From assembly GCF_900112865.1 (NCBI RefSeq), contig NZ_FONH01000001.1, forward strand, positions 606,118 through 670,117: DNA of 64,000 nucleotides. Reading direction: 5' to 3'. The number at the start of each line of letters is the position of its first letter. Positions within the stretch are counted from its first letter, which is position 1. The position numbers were made by a program, and so were the translations under genes. The stretch comes from Dyella marensis. Its GTDB lineage: Bacteria; Pseudomonadota; Gammaproteobacteria; Xanthomonadales; Rhodanobacteraceae. Under the pieces are notes generated by a model. The model worked only from the letters and a program-made list of their open reading frames with translations, ran no database searches and was not told the DNA's origin. Of this stretch, positions 17,623 to 28,392 are shown in pieces.

Positions 17623-19512
17623 TCACCCCACCGCGCGCCGCTGCACCAACTCGCACACCGTGCGCACATCCCCATCCATCGCGCGATCGCGCGACATGAA
17701 CCCGATATGCCCACGCAACACATCATGCGCCTTGCGCACCGCCTCACCCGCGTGGAAATCGCCCACCTCCGCCAGCGCCAGCGTCAGCTGCTGCACCTCA
17801 GCGGCAAACTGCGCGTAATGCGCATGATCCTCGCGCGGCGCGTTCGACACCTTCGCCGCCAGCGCCTTCCAATCGCCGCGCGCAGCGAGACGGCGCGCCG
17901 CATTGAGCATCGCCTGGCGGAAATCCAGCGCCTGCGCCGCGGTGTACAGCTCCAGCGCGATCACATGACTGAGATCGTCCAGCATCTCCAGCACATGCCG
18001 CGCCTCGTTCGCACCCATGGACACATGATCCTCGGCGTTCGCGCTGGTCGGCACCGAGTACACGCTGGCCGGATGCGCACGCGTGGCCAGGTCGTTGACC
18101 AGCGCGGCCGCGGTGTACTGCACGATCATGAAACCCGAATCGGTACCGTCCTCGTTGCCGGTCAGGAATGCCGGCAGGCCATCGTTGGTCGCCGGGTCGA
18201 CCAGCTTGTTGAGGCGGCGCTCGGAAATCGACGCCAGCACCGGGATCGCCGCCTTCACGTAGCTCATCGCCAGCGCCAGCGGCATGCCGTGGAAGTGGCC
18301 GGCGGAAATCACCTGCTCCTCGATGAACTGCGCGCCTTCCGCATCGGGGAAGATCAGCGGATTGTCGGTGACCGCATTGAGCTCGATATCGATCACGCGG
18401 CAAGCCTGCGCCCAGGCATCGCGCACGGCGCCATGCACCTGCGGCATGCAGCGCAGGCAGTAGGCGTCCTGCGGCTGGTGCTTCTTGCCACCCTTGAACG
18501 GCAGGAAGCGGCTGTAGAAAGCCTCGCGCCCGTGGCGCTGGTTGGCCGGCACCCAGTCCCAGCCGATGTCGAAGCTGAGCGCCTGGTCCTCCGGCGCCGT
18601 CCATGCGTCGGCCGCCCACTGCTTGAAGCGCGGCACCAGGTGATAGGGGATGTCGACCAGGGTGCTTTCGGTCAGCAGGTCGCGCACGTGCCCGGCCGTC
18701 TCGACCTGGCCGGGATGCGGGCGCAACGCGTGCACTTCGGGGCGCAGCGCGCCGCTGCGGCCGGCAAAGGCGTCGAGCGTCATCGCCGCGGCGAGGTCGG
18801 CGGTGTCCAGCAGGTATTCCAGCGTGTCCAGCGCCAGCGCGGCGGTGGCGAGCATCTGCGCGGTGCCGTTGTTCAGCGCCAGGCCTTCCTTGAAGGACAG
18901 GCGGATCGGCGCGAGACCGACGCGCTCCAGCGCCTCGGCGCCGGGCAGGCGCTCGCCCTGGTAAAAGGCTTCGCCGCCGCCGAGCAGCACGATGGCCAGG
19001 TGCGAGAGCGGCGCGAGGTCGCCGCTGGCGCCCACCGAGCCCTTCTCCGGCACCACCGGCACCACGCCGCTGTTGAGCAGCGCGGCGAGCGCGCGCAGGG
19101 TTGCCACGCGGATGCCCGAGTGGCCGCGCATCAGGGTATTGATGCGGATCACCAGCATGGCGCGCACCACGTCCTCGGCGAACGGCTTGCCGACGCAGAC
19201 GGCATGGGTGGTGATGAGGTTGTGCTGCAGTTCTTCGAGCAGCGTGCCTTCCGGCTTTTCAGGATGCCCCCCGGGCAGTTCGTCGCGCAGGCGATGCGCA
19301 CCGAGCAGCTTGTCCGCGTTGCTGCCGAAGCCGGTGGTGACGCCATAGGTCGGCTCGCCGCAGCTCACCTTGTCGGCGAGGAAATCCGCCGCGCGCTGCA
19401 CGCGCGCCAGCTGCGCCTCGTCCAGCGCCACCGGCACGCGCTGGCGCGCGGCGGCGACCAGTTGCGCGCGGGTGAGGCTGCTGCCATCGAGTCGGATCTG
19501 CTCAACGCTCAT
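17623..19512 (-). CDS. hutH: Histidine ammonia-lyase-family enzyme, unusually long
   Basis: A 629-residue aromatic amino acid lyase. The self-made MIO electrophile comes from Ala162-Ser163-Gly164 in GSVGASGDLAPLSHLA; the catalytic tyrosine is in YGVTTGFGSNAD (Tyr56). The selectivity pair at residues 102-103 is Thr-His, nearer the Ser-His of histidine lyases than Phe or Tyr types. Typical HutH has about 510 residues; here roughly 45 extra residues lie between RPHPGQVETAGHVRDLL and DAYCLRCMPQVHGA, and the C-terminus is also longer. No hutU, hutI or hutG is near, so a role in histidine breakdown is plausible but not certain; another substrate is possible. Confidence 0.8.
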   Translation of the reverse strand: MSVEQIRLDGSSLTRAQLVAAARQRVPVALDEAQLARVQRAADFLADKVSCGEPTYGVTTGFGSNADKLLGAHRLRDELPGGHPEKPEGTLLEELQHNLITTHAVCVGKPFAEDVVRAMLVIRINTLMRGHSGIRVATLRALAALLNSGVVPVVPEKGSVGASGDLAPLSHLAIVLLGGGEAFYQGERLPGAEALERVGLAPIRLSFKEGLALNNGTAQMLATAALALDTLEYLLDTADLAAAMTLDAFAGRSGALRPEVHALRPHPGQVETAGHVRDLLTESTLVDIPYHLVPRFKQWAADAWTAPEDQALSFDIGWDWVPANQRHGREAFYSRFLPFKGGKKHQPQDAYCLRCMPQVHGAVRDAWAQACRVIDIELNAVTDNPLIFPDAEGAQFIEEQVISAGHFHGMPLALAMSYVKAAIPVLASISERRLNKLVDPATNDGLPAFLTGNEDGTDSGFMIVQYTAAALVNDLATRAHPASVYSVPTSANAEDHVSMGANEARHVLEMLDDLSHVIALELYTAAQALDFRQAMLNAARRLAARGDWKALAAKVSNAPREDHAHYAQFAAEVQQLTLALAEVGDFHAGEAVRKAHDVLRGHIGFMSRDRAMDGDVRTVCELVQRRAVG

Positions 19513-19540
19513 AGAGGTACTCCGCGCCTGACGGCGCCGA

Positions 19541-19876
19541 TCAGAATGGGGAAAGGGAATCGGGGGAAGCGGCGCCGCGGCAGCGCGCGACGGCGCGCAT
19601 CACCGCGGTCGGGCACTCGCCGGTGACCGCCGAGCCGCGCATGCCGCCGCGGCCGAGCTGCGGCTCGTCCAGTTCGTAGCCATGCGTGCAGCGGGCGGCG
19701 GCGGTGCGTTCGATCTCGGCGCGCAGGCGCTGCGCGGTGGCGGTATCGACGGAAAATCCGCAGTCGGTGCGGACGATCTCGTAGACGCCCGGCTGCAGGC
19801 GCCGCACCTCGGTGTCCGCGATGCAGCCGGAAAGCGCGAACGCCGCCGTCAGCAACAGCGCCCGCGCTGGCCTCAC
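19541..19876 (-). CDS. Small lipoprotein, function unknown
   Basis: A 111-residue protein with a lipoprotein signal: [18 protein letters not shown], lipobox LSGC with Cys18. The mature part has three more cysteines ([28 protein letters not shown]) and a two-strand look, but I do not recognise a family. It starts within the last 4 bases of hisS (ATGA-type overlap), so it is probably cotranscribed with it. It ends 28 bases before the lyase start. Confidence 0.65.
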   Translation of the reverse strand: MRPARALLLTAAFALSGCIADTEVRRLQPGVYEIVRTDCGFSVDTATAQRLRAEIERTAAARCTHGYELDEPQLGRGGMRGSAVTGECPTAVMRAVARCRGAASPDSLSPF

Positions 19877-21246
19877 GGCGCGATCTCGGCCTGGGCCAGC
19901 TCCACGCGCAGCGTCTTGATCAATTCGGCGCGCGCGACTTCGAACTGGTCCTGGCGGCGCATGTCCTTGACCGTGACCACGCCCTTGGCCAGCTCGTCCT
20001 CGCCCAGCACCAGCACGAAGCGGATGCCGGCGCGGTCGGCGTACTTGAACTGCCTGGCCAGCTTGCCGCCCTCGAGCACCACCTCGGTGGCGATGCCGGC
20101 ACCGCGCAGTTCGCTGGCGAGCGCCAGGTAGGCCGGCATGCGCGCTTCGTCCATCTGCGTCACCAGCACCTCGACGGTGCTGCGCGCGGTGTTGATCAGG
20201 CCAGCCTCGCGCAGCTGCCAGTACAGGCGGGTCAGGCCGATCGAGATGCCCACGCCCGGCAGGCGCGACTTGGTGTACTGGCCGGCCAGGTTCTCGTAGC
20301 GGCCGCCGGAGCAGATCGAGCCGATCTGCGGATAGTCGTTGAGCGTGGTCTCGTAGACCGTGCCGGTGTAGTAGTCCAGCCCGCGCGCGATGGAGAGGTT
20401 CAGCGCGAAATGCGATTCCGGCACGCCGAAGTCGCGGATCAGGCCCAGCACTTCCTTCAGCTCGGCGCGGCCCTGCTCCATCGATTCCGGGCCGGGACCG
20501 AGCGCGTCCAGCTGCTCAAGGGCCTGCTGCAGCGAGCTGGAACGCACCTGCACGAAGGCGAGGATCTTGTCCGCCACCTCGGCGGCGAGGCCGAAGTTCG
20601 TGCCGGTCAGCGTCTCGCGCACGTAGTCGGCGCCGCGCTTGTCCAGCTTGTCCACTTCGCGCAGCACCAGGGTCTGCTGCTCCGCGTCCAGCACGCCCAG
20701 GCTCTCGAAGAAGCCGCGCATCAGCTTGCGGTTGTTGAGCTGGATGGTGAACGCGCCAATGTTCAGTTCGCGGAACACACTGTAGATCACCGCCGGCAGC
20801 TCGGCGTCGTAGCGCACCGACAGGCCGTCCTTGCCGATCACGTCGATGTCGCACTGATAGAACTCGCGGAAGCGGCCGCGCTGGGCGCGCTCGCCGCGGT
20901 ACACGCGCTGCATCTGGTAGCGGCGGAACGGGAAGCTCAGGTCGTGCTCGTGCTCGGCCACGTAGCGGGCCAGCGGCACGGTGAGGTCGAAGCGCAGCGC
21001 CAGCTCGGGCTTCTCGCCCTGCTCGAGCGAACCGGTGGACTGCACGAAGTAGACCTGGCGCTCGGTCTCGCCGCCGGTCTTGGTCAGCAGCACATCGGAG
21101 TACTCCATCACCGGCGTCTCCACCGGCAGGAAGCCAAAACGCTCGTAATTGCGGCGGATCGTGTCGAGCACGCGCTGGAAAGCGATCTGGTCGAGCGGCA
21201 GCAGCTCGAGTACACCGGGCATGGTGCGGGCCTGGGTAAGCGCCAT
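19873..21246 (-). CDS. hisS: Histidine--tRNA ligase
   Basis: A 457-residue class II synthetase charging tRNA-His. Motif 2 is [29 protein letters not shown], and the HisA signature is [13 protein letters not shown]; the second signature is [10 protein letters not shown]. The C-terminal anticodon-binding domain starts near residue 360 ([13 protein letters not shown]). The start at 21246 is supported by AGAGGA about 7 bases upstream. It belongs to the longer HisS type rather than the E. coli-like 424-residue type. It lies between a tRNA gene and the HutH-like lyase. Confidence 0.94.
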   Translation of the reverse strand: MALTQARTMPGVLELLPLDQIAFQRVLDTIRRNYERFGFLPVETPVMEYSDVLLTKTGGETERQVYFVQSTGSLEQGEKPELALRFDLTVPLARYVAEHEHDLSFPFRRYQMQRVYRGERAQRGRFREFYQCDIDVIGKDGLSVRYDAELPAVIYSVFRELNIGAFTIQLNNRKLMRGFFESLGVLDAEQQTLVLREVDKLDKRGADYVRETLTGTNFGLAAEVADKILAFVQVRSSSLQQALEQLDALGPGPESMEQGRAELKEVLGLIRDFGVPESHFALNLSIARGLDYYTGTVYETTLNDYPQIGSICSGGRYENLAGQYTKSRLPGVGISIGLTRLYWQLREAGLINTARSTVEVLVTQMDEARMPAYLALASELRGAGIATEVVLEGGKLARQFKYADRAGIRFVLVLGEDELAKGVVTVKDMRRQDQFEVARAELIKTLRVELAQAEIAP

Positions 21247-21417
21247 GAAATCCTCTGCTTCAAGAAGAAGAAAACGGCTGGGCGCCGATCGCGCGCAGCG
21301 GTAGCCGCATAGGTTAGCAGAAGGCCCGCGCGGCCCTTGGCCGGCCACGCCGCGCAATCCGAATGATCCGGACCTGTTGCGAAGTCCGCCAAGGGTCATT
21401 AAGATACGCGGCTCCCA

Positions 21418-21494
21418 CGGGGTGTAGCTCAGCCTGGTAGAGCGCTACGTTCGGGACGTAGAAGTCGCATGTTCGAATCATGTCACCCCGACCA
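21418..21494 (+). tRNA. tRNA-Pro (anticodon CGG)
   Basis: A complete 77-base cloverleaf: acceptor CGGGGTG pairs with CACCCCG, D-arm GCTCAGCCTGGTAGAGC, anticodon stem CTACG/CGTAG around loop TTCGGGA giving anticodon CGG, T-arm with GTTCGAATC, discriminator A and encoded CCA (21492-21494). The 5' flank shows no obvious promoter boxes. Confidence 0.97.
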
Positions 21495-21503
21495 AATTCG
21501 ATG

Positions 21504-21530
21504 AAAAAGCCGGCCCCGCGCCGGCTTTTT
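21504..21530 (+). terminator. Terminator after tRNA-Pro
   Basis: AAAAAGCCGG, seven-base loop, CCGGCTTTTT, followed by TATT. Being symmetric it may also serve the minus-strand DUF455 gene. Confidence 0.8.
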
Positions 21531-21573
21531 TATTGCGCCCGGTTCGGCCGCTGCGCGCACCGCGGCCCGCCGC

Positions 21574-22383
21574 TCAGTCGGTAAGCGCCAGCTCCGCCAG
21601 CCGGTCCATTTCCTCCGCGTCGAAACCCGCCTCCAGCCGCGCGGCGCGATTGAACGGCCCGCGCGGCACGCGCCCCATGTAGTCGCGCAGCAGATCGAGG
21701 AAGGCCTGGCGCGGCTCCAGCCCGTCGCGCTCGCAGCAATGGCGGAACCAGCGGGTGCCGGCGGCGACGTGGGCCACTTCCTCGCGCAGGATCACTTCCA
21801 GGATGGCGATGGTGCGCTCGTCGCCCGCGCCGCGCAGGCGCTCGATGATGCCGGGCGTCACGTCCAGCCCACGCGCCTCCAGCACGCGCGGCACCAGGGC
21901 CATGCGGGCGGTGTCGTGGTGCGCGGTCTTCTCGGCCATTTCCCACAGGCCGTTGTGCGCGTCGAAATCGCCGTAGGCATGGCCCAGTTCCGCCAGGCGG
22001 CCGCTGAGCATGTCGAAGTGGCGCGCCTCGTCGTGCGCGCAGCTGGCCCAGTCGCGGTAGTACGCCTCCGGCTTGCCGCGGAAGCGGTACACCGCGTCCC
22101 AGGCCAGGTTGATCGCGTTGAATTCGATATGCGCGACGGCGTGCACCAGCGCGGCGCGGCCTTCCGAGGTGCCCAGGCCGCGGCTGGGCACCTTGCTGGC
22201 GTGCACCAGCAGCGGACGTTCCGGACGGCCTGGGGCGCCGATCGGTTCGGGCGGGGGCGAGGCCGGGTCGGGCTGCAATTCACCGGCCAGCAGCGCATTC
22301 CACGCTTCGCGCGTCAGGCGCACTTTCTGCGCCGGATCGGTGGCGTCGAGGCAGCGCCTGGCGGCTTGGTGCAGATCGGTCAT
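21574..22383 (-). CDS. DUF455 (ferritin-like) family protein
   Basis: A 269-residue protein. The middle is a helical ferritin-like region with paired metal-type residues: AHIEFNAINLAWDAVYRF (E-x-x-x), CAHDEARHFDMLSGRL (DExxH) and the later ILREEVAHVAAGTRWFRH (EExxH), the arrangement of DUF455 proteins. Function is unproven; the iron-type sites suggest a di-iron oxidase or binding role. Start at 22383 is chosen because further upstream the frame runs through the GTAG repeat. Confidence 0.82.
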   Translation of the reverse strand: MTDLHQAARRCLDATDPAQKVRLTREAWNALLAGELQPDPASPPPEPIGAPGRPERPLLVHASKVPSRGLGTSEGRAALVHAVAHIEFNAINLAWDAVYRFRGKPEAYYRDWASCAHDEARHFDMLSGRLAELGHAYGDFDAHNGLWEMAEKTAHHDTARMALVPRVLEARGLDVTPGIIERLRGAGDERTIAILEVILREEVAHVAAGTRWFRHCCERDGLEPRQAFLDLLRDYMGRVPRGPFNRAARLEAGFDAEEMDRLAELALTD

Positions 22384-22392
22384 GCGGCAAGT

Positions 22393-22484
22393 GTAGGTTG
22401 GGGTGAGCCGCAGGCGAACCCCAACATCGTTTTCCATCATGCGCCTCGCCATGTTGGGGTTCGCCTGCGGCTCACCCCAACCTG
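22393..22484. repeat. GTAG-type REP palindrome, copy 2
   Basis: Begins GTAGGTTGGGGTGAGCCGCA; the other arm is TGCGGCTCACCCCAACCTGC. Inner words GGCGAACCCCAACAT and ATGTTGGGGTTCGCC pair as well, so the whole folds into one long hairpin with a TCGTTTTCCATCATGCGCCTCGCC loop region. It lies between purF and the DUF455 gene. Confidence 0.85.
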
Positions 22485-22501
22485 CGCGGCACGGCAGGCG
22501 C

Positions 22502-23977
<1,476 letters not shown>

Positions 23978-23999
23978 GGTTGTGATGCCTGTAAGTGCT

Positions 24000-24764
24000 T
24001 TAAGGATTCGTTGTCTGGCGCGGGGCGGCTTCCACTGCCTTCGGATCCCGTGCGGCGCTGGTCGCGGCGGGGTCGCGCGGCACGCCGGCATCCACGCCCG
24101 GCGCGCGCGCTGCGCTGCGCGCCGGTGCGGGCGCCAGGCCCTGCAGCGCCGCCGGCAAGCCCTGCAAGCCCTGCAGCTGGCTCGGCAGTTGCGGCAGCTG
24201 GCTGGGCAACTGCGTGGGCAGGCGCAGCTCCGGCAGCTTGTCCGGCAGCGAGGGCAGCTGGTCCATCGCCGCCGTCGGCTGCTGCAGGAAGCGCCTCGCG
24301 CTGCTCGGCACCTGCTGGCTCAGCCAGCCGGCCACGCCGGTGAACTGCGGCAACAGCGCCGACTGCTGCCACCATGGATCGCGCGTCAGCGCGGTGAGAC
24401 TGACCAGGAACACGCCGACCGTCACCACCAGCACGCCGCGCGCCAGACCGAACAGCATGCCCAGCAGGCGATCCGTGCCGCTCAGGCCGGTACCTTCCAC
24501 CAGCCTGGCCAACAGGAATCGCGCCAGGATGCCGAGCACCAGCACGCCGACGAAGGTGGTGGCGTAGCCGGCCGCCAGGCGCGCCGACGGCAGGCTGATC
24601 TTGTTGGCGTAGAGCTCGGCCACGTGCGGGCCGAAGGTCCAGGTGATCCACGCCGCGGTGACCCAGATCAGCAGGCCCAGGACCTCGGAGATGAGGCCGC
24701 GCCACAAGCCGATCAAGACCGAGATGCCCAGTACCGCCAAGATGATGTAGTCAGCCCAGTTCAT
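24000..24764 (-). CDS. cvpA: CvpA family inner-membrane protein
   Basis: A 254-residue protein with four N-terminal transmembrane helices ([53 protein letters not shown] and [21 protein letters not shown]), the CvpA/colicin V production fold, then a long Pro/Gln/Leu-rich tail with repeated [13 protein letters not shown] words (residues about 165-210) and a low-complexity end. E. coli CvpA has 162 residues, so the tail is an addition. Its role is linked to envelope stress and purine-related growth in other bacteria. Confidence 0.88.
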   Translation of the reverse strand: MNWADYIILAVLGISVLIGLWRGLISEVLGLLIWVTAAWITWTFGPHVAELYANKISLPSARLAAGYATTFVGVLVLGILARFLLARLVEGTGLSGTDRLLGMLFGLARGVLVVTVGVFLVSLTALTRDPWWQQSALLPQFTGVAGWLSQQVPSSARRFLQQPTAAMDQLPSLPDKLPELRLPTQLPSQLPQLPSQLQGLQGLPAALQGLAPAPARSAARAPGVDAGVPRDPAATSAARDPKAVEAAPRQTTNP

Positions 24765-24784
24765 GGCGGCGCGGGTCTCGAGGC

Positions 24785-25855
24785 TCAGGGCGCGGAAACG
24801 ACGTTGCCGGCGAGGCCGAGCTTGGTCTTGATCTGGTCGCGCACCCGTAGCGCATCGTCGCGCTGGGTCTGCGGACCGGCGCGCACGCGCCACAGCTGCT
24901 TGCCGCTGGCATTGACCGTGTCGACATAGCCGTCGAAGCCGCTGGCGCGCAGCTTGTCGCGCAGCGCATTGGCGTCGGCCTGGCTGCCCATGGCGGCGAC
25001 CTGCACCGCCCAGCCGCCCGCACGCGCAGGCGTGGCAGGCGCGGCCGCCGGCTTGGCGGCGGGTGCGGCGGCGGCCTGGGCCGGCGCGTCGTCCTGCGCG
25101 GGTGTGCCGGCGCTGCCTTCGAGGCGGGCCGGCACGCCGGGGATGGTCTGGGTGATCTTCAGGCGCGCGGCCTCGGCGGCGGCGCGGGTATCGAACGGGC
25201 CGGCGGTGACCAGGGTGAGCTGCTTGCCGCCCTGGTTGAGCGGGCGGCTGGCTACCGGGTAGCCGAGCGAGCGCACGCGCTGCAGCAGGTTCTGCGCGCT
25301 GGCGGTAGAAGCGTAGGCGCTGAGGTTGAGCGTGAAGCGGCCGTGCGCCGCGGTCGCGGCCGGCAGGTCGGCGACCGGGGCCGGCGTCGTGGCCGCCGGC
25401 TTGGGCTGGGCGGGCTTGCTCTGGTCCGCAATGGCCGGCGTCGTGGGCTTGGGCGGCTGCGTCTGCGCCTGGTTCGGGATCACCGGCTGGCCCGGCGCGC
25501 CGGGGCGGGTGACCGTGGTCGGCGCGGGCTGCTGGCCGGCGGCCGGGTCGGTTTCCACGTCGCGCGGACGGTTGGAACCGATGTCCACCGTGGCCAGCCG
25601 GTCCGAGCCGGCCGGCGTGGCGGCCTGCCCGGCCGCGGACGAAGCCGGCGTCGGCGCCGCGGCGGTGCCGGCCGGGGCAGCGCCCGGGGTGAGGCTCATG
25701 GTGCGCGTCTGCAGGTCGCGGTCCGGGGCCGGCGGGATGGCCAGGCTGACCGTTTCGTCGCCGCCCGTGCTCGGCGGCGTGCTGGAAAAGAACATCGGCA
25801 CGAACAGAACCGCCAGCGCGATCAGGACGGCGGCACCCAGCAGACGTGTTTTCAA
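24785..25855 (-). CDS. SPOR-domain membrane protein (DedD-like)
   Basis: About 356 residues: one N-terminal helix (LLGAAVLIALAVLFVPMFF), a long Pro/Ala/Thr-rich linker, and two SPOR-like repeats (HGRFTLNLSAYASTASAQNL, and GGWAVQVAAMGSQADANAL to the end) that bind denuded septal peptidoglycan. Cell-division role as for DedD is likely. Start: a TTG at 25855 is preferred because GGAG lies 6 bases upstream; an in-frame GTG at 25885 lies only about 4 bases from the expected transcript start given the TATAAT at 25897-25902. Two SPOR domains are unusual for DedD. Confidence 0.8.
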   Translation of the reverse strand: MKTRLLGAAVLIALAVLFVPMFFSSTPPSTGGDETVSLAIPPAPDRDLQTRTMSLTPGAAPAGTAAAPTPASSAAGQAATPAGSDRLATVDIGSNRPRDVETDPAAGQQPAPTTVTRPGAPGQPVIPNQAQTQPPKPTTPAIADQSKPAQPKPAATTPAPVADLPAATAAHGRFTLNLSAYASTASAQNLLQRVRSLGYPVASRPLNQGGKQLTLVTAGPFDTRAAAEAARLKITQTIPGVPARLEGSAGTPAQDDAPAQAAAAPAAKPAAAPATPARAGGWAVQVAAMGSQADANALRDKLRASGFDGYVDTVNASGKQLWRVRAGPQTQRDDALRVRDQIKTKLGLAGNVVSAP

Positions 25856-25896
25856 GACAGGCTCCAAGGCGGTAAGCGCAAACACGAAACGACGGG

Positions 25897-25902
25897 ATTA
25901 TA
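25897..25902 (-). promoter_or_regulatory. -10 element before the SPOR-domain gene
   Basis: Perfect TATAAT on the minus strand; no good -35 at 16-18 bases. It suggests that SPOR-cvpA-purF can be transcribed separately from folC. Confidence 0.5.
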
Positions 25903-25964
25903 CCCGACGCCGGCGATCACCCATGCGAACGCTGCAATGACGGTTCAGAGGACACCCGGCGCGC

Positions 25965-27236
25965 TCATTTCTGCAGCACCGCCGCGGCCACGAAGAAGGA
26001 ACCGAAGGCCAGGATCCGCTCGCCGGGCCGCGCCGCCGTGCGTGCGGCAGCCAATGCGCCCTGCACGTCGGCGTGAAGATCGAACGCGGCCGCCGGCAGC
26101 TCGCGCTGCAATGGCTGGCGCAGCGCCTCGGCGGACAGGCCGCGCGGCGTATCGCGCTCCAGCCCCGCCAGGTGCCAATGACCGATGCGCCCGCCCAGCG
26201 CGGCGATCACGCCGGCCACGTCTTTGTCCGCCAGCGCGCCGTACACCGCATGCACGGGTCCGCCCGGATGCGCATCCAGCCATTCGGCCAGCGCGCGCGC
26301 GGCCTGCGGGTTGTGCCCGACGTCGACGATCAGCTCGGGATCGCCGCCCAGCGACTGCAGGCGCGCGGCGACGCGGGCGGTCCGCACACCCTCGGCGGCG
26401 CCGCCGGCGAGCTGCGCGATGGGAATCGTCGCGCTGGCCCCGCGCGACGCATGCAGCGCGGCGATCGCGGCGGCGGCGTTGGCGTACTGCACCGGCGCGG
26501 CCAGCGACGGATCGGGCAGCTCGAACGCGGTGCCGTCGCGATGGCGCCACACCCAGCCATGCGCGGCGCGCTCCACCGCGAAATCCACGCCGGCACGCTC
26601 AATCCGTGCGCCCAGCGCGGCCAGCTCGTCCAGCAAGCCGGCCGGCGGTGCGGTCTCGCCCACGATCGCCGGACGGCCGCTGCGGGCGATGCCGGCCTTT
26701 TCGCGGCCGATGCTGTCGCGGTCGTTGCCCAGCCAGTCCATGTGATCCAGGTCGACCGTGGTGATCACCGCCACGTCGGCATCGACGATATTGATCGCGT
26801 CCAGCCGCCCGCCCAGGCCCACTTCCAGTACGGCGGCATCCAGGCCGGCGCGCGCGAACAGGTCCAGCGCCGCCAGCGTGCCGAATTCGAAGTAAGTCAG
26901 CGCCAGCTCGCCGCGTGCGGCCTCGATGCGCTCGAAGCTGTCCACCAGCGCCTGGTCGTCCGCGTCGCGCCCGTCGATGCGGATGCGCTCGTTGTAGTGC
27001 AGCAGATGCGGCGAGGTGTAGCAGCCGACGCGGCGGCCGGCGGCGCGCAGCATGGCTTCCAGCATCGCCACGGTGGAGCCCTTGCCGTTGGTGCCGCCGA
27101 CGGTGACGGTCCAGCGCGCCGGCGCCGGCGCGCCCATGCGGCGCCACACTTCGCGCACGCGGTCCAGGCCCAGCTCGATGCTGCGCGGGTTGACGCCTTC
27201 CTGATAGCTCAGCCACTCGGCCAGCGTGCGCGACAT
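25965..27236 (-). CDS. folC: Dihydrofolate synthase / folylpolyglutamate synthase
   Basis: A 423-residue Mur-ligase-like enzyme that adds glutamate to dihydropteroate and folates. VTVGGTNGKGSTVAMLEAM is the P-loop; TSPHLLHYNERIRI and the ITTVDLDHMDWLG region are the next family blocks; VDVGHNPQAARAL begins the C-terminal domain. Order folC-dedD-cvpA-purF is as in E. coli. Start at 27236 gives the usual N-terminus (LAEWLSYQEGVNPRSIELGL). Confidence 0.94.
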   Translation of the reverse strand: MSRTLAEWLSYQEGVNPRSIELGLDRVREVWRRMGAPAPARWTVTVGGTNGKGSTVAMLEAMLRAAGRRVGCYTSPHLLHYNERIRIDGRDADDQALVDSFERIEAARGELALTYFEFGTLAALDLFARAGLDAAVLEVGLGGRLDAINIVDADVAVITTVDLDHMDWLGNDRDSIGREKAGIARSGRPAIVGETAPPAGLLDELAALGARIERAGVDFAVERAAHGWVWRHRDGTAFELPDPSLAAPVQYANAAAAIAALHASRGASATIPIAQLAGGAAEGVRTARVAARLQSLGGDPELIVDVGHNPQAARALAEWLDAHPGGPVHAVYGALADKDVAGVIAALGGRIGHWHLAGLERDTPRGLSAEALRQPLQRELPAAAFDLHADVQGALAAARTAARPGERILAFGSFFVAAAVLQK

Positions 27237-27261
27237 GCAAGGGTTTCCAGAAGAGAAGGAA

Positions 27262-27858
27262 TCAGGCGTCCAGCGGACGCAGCCAGAAGCGCAACGGATG
27301 GGTGGTCGGCGCATCGTCGCCCGCCTCCTTCCAGTCCAGCGCGCAGAACATGTCTTCCTGGCGCACGTAGCCGCGCTTGCGCCAGAAGACGTCGTTGGGA
27401 CGGTAGCCGGCCGGGCGGCGCGGATCGCCATCGGCGCGCTCCACCGCGCAGAATGCCGTGACGCGAAACCCGCCCAGGCGCTGCGCACGCGCTTCGCGCT
27501 CGTCGAAGAAGCGATGGCCGAGTCCTTGTCCGCGATACTCCGGCAACAGCACCGACTCGCCGAAATAGAACACCTCGCTCAACGGCAGCCCGCGTTCCAG
27601 GAAGGGCCGATGAAACGCCTCGCCGTCGTCCACCAGCGGCAGGCCGGTGGAAGCGCCGACCACGCGGCCGCCATCCAGTGCAAGTACGAACACGCTGCGC
27701 GGCGAGCGCGCGTAGGCGGCGAGATAGCGCTGCTCGTACTGCGCGTCGCCTTCATATAAGTAGGGATACTCGCGAAACACCGCGATGCGCAGCCGCGCCA
27801 GGTCGCCCAGGTAGGGAGCGACCGCCTCGCCGCTGCAGGTCACGACCTCGATCGCCAT
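27262..27858 (-). CDS. GNAT family N-acetyltransferase
   Basis: A 198-residue protein. The acetyl-CoA-binding motif A reads VLLPEYRGQGLGHRFFDERE, with the RGQGLG pyrophosphate loop; a beta-bulge strand GESVLL precedes it. The C-terminal KRGYVRQEDMFCALDWKE is the usual last strand region. Substrate unknown. It lies 2 bases behind the NTF2-like gene and 25 bases before folC, suggesting one transcript. Confidence 0.8.
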   Translation of the reverse strand: MAIEVVTCSGEAVAPYLGDLARLRIAVFREYPYLYEGDAQYEQRYLAAYARSPRSVFVLALDGGRVVGASTGLPLVDDGEAFHRPFLERGLPLSEVFYFGESVLLPEYRGQGLGHRFFDEREARAQRLGGFRVTAFCAVERADGDPRRPAGYRPNDVFWRKRGYVRQEDMFCALDWKEAGDDAPTTHPLRFWLRPLDA

Positions 27859-27860
27859 GC

Positions 27861-28265
27861 TCAGCCGCCGACCTGGGCGATCCAGTCGTTGAGGTTGTAG
27901 TAGTTGCTGACGCGGGCGATCCGGCCGTCGCGGATCTCGAAGAACGCACCGCCCGGCAGCACGTAGCGCTGGCCCCGCGCGGGCGGCAGGCCTTCGTCGT
28001 CGGCGAGGTATTCGCCATGCACCACGTATTCGGCGGCGGCGCGGGTGCCGTCGGCGCTCGCCATCACCACGATGTCCTTCAGCTGTTCGCGATAGCTGCG
28101 CTCCATGCGGCCGAGGAAGGCCCGGAACGCCTCGATGCCGGTATCGCGGCCGCCCTGGTTGATGTCGTGGGCAATGTCGTCGGTCAGGCAGTCGAGCATG
28201 GCCGGCCAGTCGGCGGCGTTGAAGGCGGCGTAGTAGCGGCGGATGAGGGCTTCGGCGGGGGACAT
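27861..28265 (-). CDS. SnoaL/NTF2-like (ketosteroid isomerase-type) protein
   Basis: A 134-residue alpha+beta barrel: AEALIRRYYAAFNAADWPAM and LTDDIAHDINQGGRDTG are the first helix and strand turn typical of SnoaL-like folds, and GGAFFEIRDGRIARVSNYYN is the conserved last sheet. It could be an isomerase or a binding protein; the sequence does not show which. Start is ATG 28265 with no strong ribosome site seen. Confidence 0.72.
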   Translation of the reverse strand: MSPAEALIRRYYAAFNAADWPAMLDCLTDDIAHDINQGGRDTGIEAFRAFLGRMERSYREQLKDIVVMASADGTRAAAEYVVHGEYLADDEGLPPARGQRYVLPGGAFFEIRDGRIARVSNYYNLNDWIAQVGG

Positions 28266-28307
28266 CGAGCGACCATGGACAAGGATGCAGTCGGAACAGA
28301 GTAACGC

Positions 28308-28392
28308 GTAGGTTGGGGTGAGCGCAGCGAAGCCCAACGTGGCCCTCGTCTTGCGAGGTTCGTTGGGGTTCGCTGCGCTCACCCCAACCTGC
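28308..28392. repeat. GTAG-type REP palindrome, copy 3
   Basis: GTAGGTTGGGGTGAGCGCAG pairs with CTGCGCTCACCCCAACCTGC; GCGAAGCCCAACG and CGTTGGGGTTCGC pair inside. It lies behind the acetyl-CoA hydrolase gene and supplies that gene's last codons and its TGA (28379-28381 on the minus strand). Confidence 0.85.
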
